A stretch of 5,469 nucleotides of DNA from Prolixibacteraceae bacterium (GTDB taxonomy: Bacteria; Bacteroidota; Bacteroidia; Bacteroidales; Prolixibacteraceae), in assembly GCA_003516705.1 (NCBI GenBank), contig DPCJ01000203.1, forward strand, positions 1 to 5,469, read 5' to 3'. Each line of letters starts with the position of its first letter. Position 1 is the first letter of the stretch. The notes beneath the pieces were generated by a model that worked only from the letters and a program-made list of their open reading frames with translations, did not search any database and had not been told where the DNA came from. Of this stretch, positions 1-5,469 are shown in pieces. A program made the translations under genes and the position numbers.

Positions 1-6
1 AAAAAC

Positions 7-501
7 ATGTTATTCTTTTTGGCGGCTGTATTTTTGTTTTTCGGGTGTGGCAACACAACAAAAAAACAGCAGGATACTGAGCAGGCAAGGGTTGTTCTTA
101 CCGTTGACCAACTGTATGAACAGGCAGTCGAACTATCTGATAAGGAAGTGGTTGTAAAAGGAACTGTTTACCATGTTTGTAAAGAAGGTGGTGCCCGTTG
201 TTTTCTTATGGGCAGTAATGAAAACATTAACATTAGGGTTGAAGCAGGTGAAAAAATTGGCGCTTTTACCCAGGAGCAAATGGGCAGCGAACTCGAAATC
301 TCAGGGATTCTGAAAGTGGTCAGAACAGAAGCTGATGCTCACAATCCGGGTAAAGAACATGGTACTGAAGGCGAAAAGACCGATTCTTTGGCCGATGTAG
401 CTCACGAGGTTTTAGCTGCTTCGATTGATTCGGCTGAGGTAGTATATTTTATTGAAGGTCTGGCGGTGAAAGAAGTGCCGGCGGCAACCGAAAATCAATA
501 A
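7..501 (+). CDS. Small lipoprotein with a probable OB-fold domain (start probably upstream of window)
   Basis: The protein is 164 aa as read from the first in-window ATG. It opens with a hydrophobic run ending in a lipobox-like FFGC, so Cys14 would be lipidated by signal peptidase II and the protein anchored in the envelope. A polar linker follows. Residues about 31-108 read like a small OB-fold: a helix (VDQLYEQAVELSDKEV), the strand VVVKGTVYHVC, then ICHV-style Cys58 and Cys65 flanking a turn, and later strands ending in LEISGILKVV. This resembles the tRNA_anti-like/DUF4920-type envelope OB domains of Bacteroidota, but the family assignment is tentative. Residues 109-124 form a His/Glu/Lys-rich loop that could bind metal. 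The two codons before the ATG are Lys-Asn, so the native start is probably MKN- just outside the window, and no ribosome binding site can be judged. The ligand and role are unknown. It converges on msrB and shares its terminator. Confidence 0.8.
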   Translation: MLFFLAAVFLFFGCGNTTKKQQDTEQARVVLTVDQLYEQAVELSDKEVVVKGTVYHVCKEGGARCFLMGSNENINIRVEAGEKIGAFTQEQMGSELEISGILKVVRTEADAHNPGKEHGTEGEKTDSLADVAHEVLAASIDSAEVVYFIEGLAVKEVPAATENQ

Positions 502-502
502 T

Positions 503-531
503 AAAAAAGGAGGGTTCAGCCCTCCTTTTTT
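503..531. terminator. Bidirectional intrinsic terminator between convergent genes
   Basis: A perfect 12-bp stem is visible: AAAAAAGGAGGG (503-514), loop TTCAG (515-519), CCCTCCTTTTTT (520-531). The GC core is six pairs. The flanking A-tract and T-tract pair with each other, so each strand's transcript has a GC-rich hairpin followed by six U residues. It lies one nucleotide after the stop codon of the plus-strand lipoprotein gene (499-501), and its right arm overlaps the TAA of msrB (532-530). It therefore ends both the plus-strand unit and the long minus-strand gene run. Confidence 0.95.
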
Positions 532-991
532 ATTTTCTCACTTCATCGGGAACAAACACCATTGAAACCGAATTCACACAATGCCGTGTATTTTTCGGTG
601 TAAAACCCTCACCATAAAAAACATGGCCCAAATGGCCACCGCATTTTGTGCAGGTAATTTCCGTTCTTCGATCATCTGCATCAAGGGTTTTGGTAACCGC
701 CCCTTTAATTTCATCATCGAAACTGGGCCAGCCGCATTCTGAATTAAATTTGTCGCTTGATTTATACAAAGCCGCACCACATTGTTTGCACGTGTAAATG
801 CCTTTGCCTTTAAAATCGGTGTATTCACCTGTAAATGGTCGTTCGGTCCCTTTTTCTAAAATTACATACCGCTCAAAATCAGTGAGTTTGCGGTACTCCT
901 GCTTTTTTGTTTCGCTATTCTGTTTGCTTTTTTCCTGTGCACTCATACTCAAACTCAATCCTAAAATGAATATTGTTATTATTGTTTTCAT
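530..991 (-). CDS. msrB: Exported peptide-methionine (R)-S-oxide reductase MsrB
   Basis: The 153-aa protein reduces methionine-R-sulfoxide in oxidised proteins. A Sec signal peptide (residues 1-18, ending SMSA before Gln19) and a short charged linker precede a complete single MsrB domain (about 34-150). Diagnostic residues are all present: zinc-binding CKQC (Cys68, Cys71) and CTKC (Cys114, Cys117), the GWPSF motif at 87-91, GGHLGHVF at 118-125, and the catalytic Cys138 in RHCVNS. Cys86, just before GWPSF, sits where many MsrBs carry the resolving cysteine, so recycling through a disulfide and a thioredoxin-like partner is expected. There is no fused MsrA domain. The signal peptide places it in the periplasm, where an electron donor would have to be supplied by a gene not seen here. 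It follows the epimerase gene by 41 nt with no terminator between them and is probably last in the transcript. No Shine-Dalgarno sequence is evident. Confidence 0.97.
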   Translation of the reverse strand: MKTIITIFILGLSLSMSAQEKSKQNSETKKQEYRKLTDFERYVILEKGTERPFTGEYTDFKGKGIYTCKQCGAALYKSSDKFNSECGWPSFDDEIKGAVTKTLDADDRRTEITCTKCGGHLGHVFYGEGFTPKNTRHCVNSVSMVFVPDEVRK

Positions 992-1032
992 CCAATAAAA
1001 ACAGGTCAGGCTACAAAATAGTTCAACGCTTG

Positions 1033-2163
1033 TTAAATTGGAAGTATGCCAATTCCAGGAAGTTCGTTTAATGTGATTTTTCCTTCAACAACTTTTACAC
1101 CATCAAAACGGTCGTTGCTGATCAGTAGGTTGCCATCAAGATCGGCCCAATCCACCAGTGGCGAAAGTTGTGCTGCTGCTGATACAGCGCACGATGTTTC
1201 GGTCATGCAGCCAAGCATTACTTTCATCTGGTTTGCCCGTGCCAGCGTTATCATTTTGTGTGCTTCGCGCATTCCGGTGCATTTCATCAGTTTTATGTTG
1301 ATGCCTGAATACACACCAACCGTTTTTTGTACATCGGTTAAGCGCTGCAACGCTTCGTCGGCAATTACAGGAAGTGGCGAATTTTGTGTCAGCCAGGCTG
1401 TATCTTCGATTTGTTCTTTTGGCATGGGTTGTTCAACATATTTAACACCTTTTTCTTTTAACCAGTGAATCATGTCGAGTGCCATTTGTTTGTCTTTCCA
1501 ACCCTGGTTTACATCAACACACAACGGAACTTCAGAAACTGAACGGATGGCATTAATCATCTGTTTGTCGGTATCACGACCCAGTTTTACTTTTAATATT
1601 TTATACTCCGAAGCTTCGCGTACTTTTTCCCTCACCACTTCATCGGTGTCGATCCCAATAGTAAATGATGTTACAGGCGTTTTTTCTGCCGAAAGTCCCC
1701 AGATTTTATGCCAGGGTTGTTGCATTATTTTGCCGGTCAGGTCGTGCAGTGCAATATCAACCGAAGCTTTGGCAGCTGCATTTCCGGGTGCTGTTCTGTC
1801 CATATATTCAAGTATTTCTTCCAGTCGGAACGGATCGGTAAACTGCCGGAGATTTAAAGCCGATAAAAACTTTGTGGCCGACTCGTGCGACTCTCCCAAA
1901 TAGGGCGGCATCGAAGCTTCGCCATACCCTGTAATTCCTTCAAATTCAATTTTAACCAGCATTACCGGTGTTGTGCTGCGCGAACTTCCAGCAAGCGTAA
2001 AAACATGTTTTAACTGCAAACTGTAAGGTTCGAAACTCAGTTTTAATCCTTTAGCGGGTTGAACTCCTTTTTTCATTTTCGAATAACTGTTGTGTGGTAA
2101 AATAATTCCGCCCATTGTAGCCAGGGCTGAAGTTTGAATAAAATTTCGTCGGTTGAATATCAT
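1033..2163 (-). CDS. Tat-signal dipeptide epimerase (L-Ala-D/L-Glu type), enolase superfamily
   Basis: This 376-aa protein belongs to the muconate-lactonising subgroup of the enolase superfamily. Such enzymes remove and replace an alpha proton of a dipeptide using two lysines and Mg2+. The N-terminal capping domain (about 39-155) includes GITGYGEA at 76-83. The barrel carries the KxK acid/base motif (Lys191, Lys193), metal ligands Asp217 (CVDVNQ), Glu244 (VEQP) and Asp269 (ADE), and the opposing Lys291 (NIKLMK). Near the C-terminus, Asp341 and Asp343 (DLDG) match the DxD motif that in B. subtilis YkfB-type epimerases holds the substrate ammonium group. This supports dipeptide epimerase over muconate cycloisomerase or O-succinylbenzoate synthase. 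The N-terminus NRRNFIQ followed by a hydrophobic stretch is a twin-arginine signal, so the enzyme should be exported folded. E. coli and B. subtilis relatives are cytoplasmic. The exact dipeptide cannot be read from sequence. The start is preceded by A-rich ATAAAATG without a clear Shine-Dalgarno sequence. Confidence 0.9.
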   Translation of the reverse strand: MIFNRRNFIQTSALATMGGIILPHNSYSKMKKGVQPAKGLKLSFEPYSLQLKHVFTLAGSSRSTTPVMLVKIEFEGITGYGEASMPPYLGESHESATKFLSALNLRQFTDPFRLEEILEYMDRTAPGNAAAKASVDIALHDLTGKIMQQPWHKIWGLSAEKTPVTSFTIGIDTDEVVREKVREASEYKILKVKLGRDTDKQMINAIRSVSEVPLCVDVNQGWKDKQMALDMIHWLKEKGVKYVEQPMPKEQIEDTAWLTQNSPLPVIADEALQRLTDVQKTVGVYSGINIKLMKCTGMREAHKMITLARANQMKVMLGCMTETSCAVSAAAQLSPLVDWADLDGNLLISNDRFDGVKVVEGKITLNELPGIGILPI

Positions 2164-2215
2164 TTTATTAAAATATGGCTTACAAGTTTAGAGAACTTTT
2201 TATTGAAACCGAATA

Positions 2216-3688
2216 TCAAAACATGAAATTTTCAATCGATTTTTTATCGACAGAAGTCAGTTGATACGTTAATTTCAGCTGGTAATTCCACTGGTTGAAA
2301 TAGAGGTTTCCGCCTTTCCACTCCAATTCGCCGCGTTGAAAATCGATGGGTTCGCTGCGGTAATATTTTTTCGGAGGTTCGAAACTGGTGCTGAAATCAT
2401 CATTCACAATCCATCGGTATTCATCAACACCCGAAAGGAAAAACTCTTTAATTTTTTGATTTTCTGAATTTTGAAGACCAAATGACTGGTCAACCGGAAC
2501 CCAGCCTATGCCTTCATAATAAATCTCGCACCAGTCGTGCAGGTTAATTTCTTCGGGATGCAACATCCAGCCGCTTTGCCATTTGCATGGAATACCTGCA
2601 TACCGTGCCATCGACATAAACAGCAGCGTTTTCATCCCACAGTCGCCATGTCGGTTTTCCAGAACGTATTCTGGAATACATTCGATAATAGAATATTCGA
2701 GTGCCGAAGCCCAAGGAATATGCTGGTCAATCCAGTAAAAAATGGCTTTTGCCTTTTCGTATGGATTATTTAAACCACTAACTAAACTATCGGTGAGTGT
2801 TTTAATCGGCGCTGAAAATACAAGGTGGGGTGGGCGTTCAACCGTAAATTCGCGGTACAACGCAGTGCTTGTATTGTACGGTTTTATTTGTGAAGGTTGA
2901 ATTTGCTGGTATTGTGGAGCAATTTCGAATGTAGCCGAATATTCGAAGACTGTTGGCTGGCCGCTAACCGCAGTCTTTTCGAAGTAAATACTACGTTGTA
3001 AATTACTGTTATCAGCAATCTGGTAATTTTCCGAATTGGCCGAAATGAATTGCACATTTCTCTGTCGTGGCGCCGATTCACGCGGAAATGGCATCCAGCA
3101 TTTCACAATCTCGCCGGCGGGAACTACATCAGCGCGTAAGGTGATGGAATAATCGATTCTGAATTTAGCCGGATGTTCCAGCAGATTTTCACCATATTCT
3201 GTTTGTTGAATAAGTTTTTCAGTGTGTGCCAGGCAAAACAATTCAAGCGAATCAACCTGAATTCCCAATTTTTCATTCTTGATTTTTCCGGCTGTACTAT
3301 CAATTCGGAACAAATTTCGGACAGCATGTTTGAAATACCTGCGTTCGCCATTAATCATGCGCATTTCAAGACTTTTTGATCTTTCCCAAATTCGCGTTTG
3401 TTCTTCGGTAAGCTCCGGATAAAATGGTTCCAGTTCAGTTTTAATTTCAGTTTCTGTTTTTGAAAAATCGAGCTGGATGCGTTCCATTTTTGCTTTCAGA
3501 ATTTCGATGTCGAGAGCTATTGAATCGGCTAAAACTTCTGTTTCCAGTGCATCAATAATTTTACCGGCTTCAGCAAAACTTCCTTGTTCAAAATGTTGCT
3601 GAATTTCTTGTAATGGATCAGGTTTCTTTTCGCAACCTGTGAAAATAATCAAAAAGAGCAGGGCGAATATTTGATTTATCCATCTCAT
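2216..3688 (-). CDS. Transglutaminase-like (Cys-His-Asp) envelope lipoprotein
   Basis: The 490-aa protein begins with a signal peptide ending in lipobox FTGC, so Cys19 should be lipidated. Residues about 24-170 are predicted from composition to be mostly helical (charged, Glu/Lys/Leu-rich) and match no domain I recognise. Residues about 175-260 look like the beta-rich domain that often precedes a transglutaminase core. The core (about 305-405) contains KAKAIFYWIDQHIPW, then HGDCGMKT with catalytic Cys350, NLHDWCEIYY with His384, and GWVPVDQSFG with Asp400. All three residues are intact. The last about 85 residues are rich in Trp and Tyr. Bacterial members of this superfamily are commonly thiol proteases or peptidases, though cross-linking or amidase activity is possible. 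The gene starts one nucleotide after the esterase stop codon (TAA-A-ATG), which suggests translational coupling. It precedes the dipeptide epimerase by 52 nt, consistent with an envelope peptide-processing role, which is inference. Confidence 0.9.
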   Translation of the reverse strand: MRWINQIFALLFLIIFTGCEKKPDPLQEIQQHFEQGSFAEAGKIIDALETEVLADSIALDIEILKAKMERIQLDFSKTETEIKTELEPFYPELTEEQTRIWERSKSLEMRMINGERRYFKHAVRNLFRIDSTAGKIKNEKLGIQVDSLELFCLAHTEKLIQQTEYGENLLEHPAKFRIDYSITLRADVVPAGEIVKCWMPFPRESAPRQRNVQFISANSENYQIADNSNLQRSIYFEKTAVSGQPTVFEYSATFEIAPQYQQIQPSQIKPYNTSTALYREFTVERPPHLVFSAPIKTLTDSLVSGLNNPYEKAKAIFYWIDQHIPWASALEYSIIECIPEYVLENRHGDCGMKTLLFMSMARYAGIPCKWQSGWMLHPEEINLHDWCEIYYEGIGWVPVDQSFGLQNSENQKIKEFFLSGVDEYRWIVNDDFSTSFEPPKKYYRSEPIDFQRGELEWKGGNLYFNQWNYQLKLTYQLTSVDKKSIENFMF

Positions 3689-3689
3689 T

Positions 3690-5258
3690 TTATCTTGTTT
3701 TTACCAATTTCAGTATTGCTTTTTGCTGACGGTTTTTAATCTCCAACAAATAAACACCAGTTTCCAGCTGTTGAATATTGAGTGGCCCGTTTTCGTAGTT
3801 TTTTCTTGTTTCAATCAGCTTCCCATTCATGTTAAAAATACGGATTTGTACATTATCAATCAATCCTTCAACTACAACAAAATCATTGGCGGGATTGGGA
3901 AATATCCGGATTTCTGCAAACGGAAACTCATTGACAAAAACCTGGTTTCCCGTTTCCACCATTTTTGAAATGGTATCGCAAGCCATGTTTTTATTGCAGG
4001 CGGTGAGCGTTATTTTGTAAATGCCCGATTTTGCATAAATGTGTTCTGCAATGTTTCCGGTTCCGGTTGTATTGTCGCCAAAATCCCATTGAGCTGAATA
4101 AATTTCGGAGGAAGTATTGGTAAAAATAGAAGTGAGATTTTGGTTATCAACCTGAAAATCAGCTTCTGGCTGAAAAATATCGAATAGGAAATCGCTGGTT
4201 TTCCAGATAATTGTGTCCCAATACGTGTTTGGGCCATCTTCAGGAAACTCGCCTGTATCAACGCCGTAAAATTCATGTTTTTTTTCTTCAACAAAATAAG
4301 TCTGGTGTGGGATTTCGCGGTTTTGCAAGGCTGTGTCGATGCAAAAACTTCCGTAACCATCGGGTAGTTCAAGTTTTATGGTCGATATCGGGATTTCGAT
4401 GTTTCCCAATAATTTACCTTTTTTGAACGGAACAACATCATCGGCAGTGCCATGAGCAAGAAAAACCGGCGTAGTTTCGTTTTCAATAAGTTCAGGTTTT
4501 TGTAGCGAGCCCCAAAGTGCAACCACTGCATTGGCTTTTGCTCCAAAACCCGAAACCCCGATTGTATCTGGGTTTCCCAGTGAAGGTGATTCAAACGCTG
4601 CTGAATCAATTTCTGAAGTTTTGTCGAGATACAAATTCTGGATGCTTAAAATTGCACCCGCACTACTTCCGTAAAAAAATATTTTTGTGGTATCTATGCC
4701 ATAGTTTTCAGCATTCTGTTTCAGAAACCGAATGGATGCGCGTGAATCCTGCATGGCACGGTAAAACGATCGGTATCCGTTGGATTTGTCAACTTGTGCG
4801 CCGATGATTATGCCAAAAAAACGATTGATTGTTGCTCCCATTCCAATCCTGTAGTCGATCGTGGCAGTTACATAACCCCGCCGTGCAAACGAATCGCAAA
4901 GTGCAAGCATGTCCTCGTTGTGTCGGGTGCCCAACAAAAATCCACCACTGTGCATGAAAATAATTGCCGGACGATGTTGAACAGTATCACCTGAAGGTGA
5001 AAAAATATCCATGTAAAGCGGCCGCATTTCGGTTTTTGCCTCTCCTTCGTGAATGTTGTATTCAGAAAGTAACGCAACAGGATTATTCAGCCAGGGAGCT
5101 TTTGCATATTCAACGTCTTTGATTGTGTCAGATTTTTCGAAAACTTTTTCGCTGTACCTGAGCGGTTGTGCCCCGATTTGAAAGTGAAGGATAATAAACA
5201 AGTTGAAAATCAGTGTTTTCAGAAAGAATCGAAAATTTTGATTACAAGTCACTTTCAT
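3690..5258 (-). CDS. Secreted alpha/beta-hydrolase esterase with PKD and T9SS type A sorting domains
   Basis: The 522-aa protein has three parts after a Sec signal peptide (residues 1-30, cleavage likely IGA|Q). Residues about 75-362 are an alpha/beta-hydrolase of the carboxylesterase / BD-FAE-like type: HSGGF (103-107) for the oxyanion hole, nucleophile Ser199 in GSSAG, Asp273 in HGTADDVVP, and His328 in KKHEFYG. Residues about 365-436 form a PKD domain with the hallmark WDFGD (391-395). Residues about 443-522 are a type A T9SS sorting domain, with FPNPANDF (453-460), IFNMNGK (474-480) and GVYLLEI (501-507), which directs export across the outer membrane and surface attachment or release. 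The likely activity is hydrolysis of carboxylic esters, perhaps acyl groups on polysaccharide; the substrate is not determinable. Start choice is firm: an in-frame TAA lies 9 nt upstream and AGAGGA precedes the ATG. It follows ilvA by 25 nt. Confidence 0.93.
   Translation of the reverse strand: MKVTCNQNFRFFLKTLIFNLFIILHFQIGAQPLRYSEKVFEKSDTIKDVEYAKAPWLNNPVALLSEYNIHEGEAKTEMRPLYMDIFSPSGDTVQHRPAIIFMHSGGFLLGTRHNEDMLALCDSFARRGYVTATIDYRIGMGATINRFFGIIIGAQVDKSNGYRSFYRAMQDSRASIRFLKQNAENYGIDTTKIFFYGSSAGAILSIQNLYLDKTSEIDSAAFESPSLGNPDTIGVSGFGAKANAVVALWGSLQKPELIENETTPVFLAHGTADDVVPFKKGKLLGNIEIPISTIKLELPDGYGSFCIDTALQNREIPHQTYFVEEKKHEFYGVDTGEFPEDGPNTYWDTIIWKTSDFLFDIFQPEADFQVDNQNLTSIFTNTSSEIYSAQWDFGDNTTGTGNIAEHIYAKSGIYKITLTACNKNMACDTISKMVETGNQVFVNEFPFAEIRIFPNPANDFVVVEGLIDNVQIRIFNMNGKLIETRKNYENGPLNIQQLETGVYLLEIKNRQQKAILKLVKTR
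3693..3932 (-). other. T9SS type A C-terminal sorting domain coding segment
   Basis: This encodes the last 80 residues of the esterase. The order FPNPANDF, a strand pair (VQIRIFNMNGK), LETGVYLLEI and the basic tail LKLVKTR is the standard pattern of the Por secretion system sorting domain. In known cases it is removed after outer-membrane passage. It implies that a T9SS machine is encoded elsewhere in this genome; none of its genes are in the window. Confidence 0.93.
3951..4166 (-). other. PKD domain coding segment
   Basis: Residues about 365-436 of the esterase form an Ig-like PKD repeat, from PEADFQV through SAQWDFGD to the closing strand GIYKITLTAC and DTISKMV. PKD modules are usual spacers or binding modules between a catalytic domain and a T9SS tail. 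A pair of cysteines (Cys421, Cys427) in the closing hairpin may form a disulfide. Confidence 0.88.
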
Positions 5259-5267
5259 TTCACTTTA

Positions 5268-5273
5268 TCCTCT
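5268..5273 (-). promoter_or_regulatory. Shine-Dalgarno-like site of the esterase gene
   Basis: The minus strand reads AGAGGA, followed by 9 nt and then the ATG of the esterase gene. It is the only purine-rich SD-like element seen upstream of a gene in this window. The transglutaminase and epimerase genes instead share the A-rich context ATAAAATG, as is common in Bacteroidota. The in-frame TAA just downstream of the site rules out a longer esterase reading frame. Confidence 0.5.
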
Positions 5274-5283
5274 GAAGTAAACT

Positions 5284-5469
5284 TTAAATAAGTACCTGGA
5301 ACAAGTCCTGCTGCTCATTCAGGTATTCATAAATAAACCCGTTTTCTTCCATCCGCTGCACAAGACCGTTGAAATCTTCTTTTTTCTGAACTTCAATTCC
5401 GATGACTGCCGGGCCTTTTTCGCGGTTGGTTTTTTTAGAGTATTCAAAATGAGTGATATCGTCGGTCGG
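5284..5469 (-). CDS. ilvA: Threonine dehydratase (threonine ammonia-lyase), C-terminal fragment
   Basis: The last 61 codons and TAA stop of a gene running off the right edge are present. The peptide begins PTDDITHFEYSKKTNREKG and continues GPAVIGIEVQ, then a helix (FNGLVQRMEENG) and the closing strand DLFQVLI. The opening DDITHFEY.KK.NRE.GPA.(V/I)GIE pattern is, from my knowledge of the family, characteristic of the ACT-like regulatory domain of biosynthetic IlvA in Bacteroidota. The whole enzyme deaminates threonine to 2-oxobutanoate, the first step of isoleucine synthesis, using PLP, and this domain senses isoleucine. The catalytic domain and start are outside the window. The stop is 25 nt before the esterase start with no terminator, so transcription may continue into the exported-protein genes. 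Confidence 0.85.
   Translation of the reverse strand, partial: PTDDITHFEYSKKTNREKGPAVIGIEVQKKEDFNGLVQRMEENGFIYEYLNEQQDLFQVLI

Noticed and set aside
1014..1020. Minus-strand TATTTTG upstream of msrB as a -7 box
   Set aside because: It is one base short of TAnnTTTG and lacks a well-placed upstream element in the 41-nt gap.
1046..1903. Two long plus-strand open frames (1046-1468 and 1472-1903) opposite the epimerase gene
   Set aside because: They are antisense to a gene with all catalytic motifs in place, their translations are Ser/Cys-rich and lack any domain pattern, and they have no start signals. They are shadows of the real frame.
2183..2190. Minus-strand TAAACTTG as a Bacteroidota -7 box (TAnnTTTG) for the epimerase gene
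   Set aside because: One mismatch and no TTTG or TTG at the usual 19-21 bp spacing upstream; the only TTTG is about 26 bp away. Not enough to call a promoter.
2657..2676. Inverted repeat TTCCAGAA-CGTA-TTCTGGAA, an 8-bp stem with 4-nt loop
   Set aside because: It lies inside the transglutaminase core coding sequence just ahead of the catalytic cysteine codon and has no T-tract. It encodes conserved-looking protein, so chance or mild RNA structure is the simplest reading.
4010..5077. Several 60-120 aa open frames on both strands within the esterase gene
   Set aside because: They overlap a continuous frame with catalytic, PKD and sorting-domain motifs, and their translations show no family features.
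5259..5283. A terminator or promoter in the ilvA-esterase gap
   Set aside because: The 25 nt contain no stable hairpin, T-tract or recognisable promoter element; only the SD-like AGAGGA stands out.
1..5469. Mobile elements, CRISPR repeats, tRNA genes or an unusual defence system
   Set aside because: No transposase, integrase, repeated spacers, tRNA cloverleaf or terminal repeats were seen on either strand; the genes belong to known housekeeping or envelope enzyme families.

Overview
The window looks like an ordinary chromosomal segment of a member of Bacteroidota, most likely the Marinilabiliales/Prolixibacteraceae side of the phylum (the rank below phylum is a guess from protein flavour). 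Support comes from a type IX secretion (T9SS) C-terminal sorting domain, which is essentially confined to Bacteroidota, from A-rich translation starts with little Shine-Dalgarno sequence, and from short lipoprotein signals.

Layout. Positions 7-501 (+) encode a small lipoprotein with a probable OB-fold domain; its true start is probably one or more codons left of the window. It converges on a run of five genes on the minus strand, and a compact bidirectional terminator hairpin (503-531) closes both transcription units. Read 5' to 3' on the minus strand, the run is: the 3' end of ilvA (threonine dehydratase, 5469-5284); a secreted alpha/beta-hydrolase esterase with PKD and T9SS sorting domains (5258-3690); a transglutaminase-fold lipoprotein (3688-2216); a Tat-signal dipeptide epimerase of the enolase superfamily (2163-1033); and an exported methionine-R-sulfoxide reductase MsrB (991-530). 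The gaps are 25, 1, 52 and 41 nt, with no terminator between genes, so one polycistronic message from ilvA or earlier is plausible.

How the genes work together. After the cytoplasmic biosynthetic ilvA, all four minus-strand genes make proteins destined for the envelope or outside, each by a different route: Sec then T9SS, lipoprotein, Tat, and plain Sec. The lipoprotein with a Cys-His-Asp triad next to an exported L-Ala-D/L-Glu-type epimerase suggests peptide processing in the periplasm, possibly of cell-wall peptides. That is inference. MsrB would repair oxidised methionines in the same compartment. The esterase has no obvious pathway link to its neighbours.

No mobile element, CRISPR array, tRNA, rRNA or riboswitch was seen, and no intergenic stretch exceeds 60 nt. 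I found no clearly novel system. The most notable points are the all-exported gene cluster, the exported epimerase beside a papain-like-triad lipoprotein, and the dual-use terminator.
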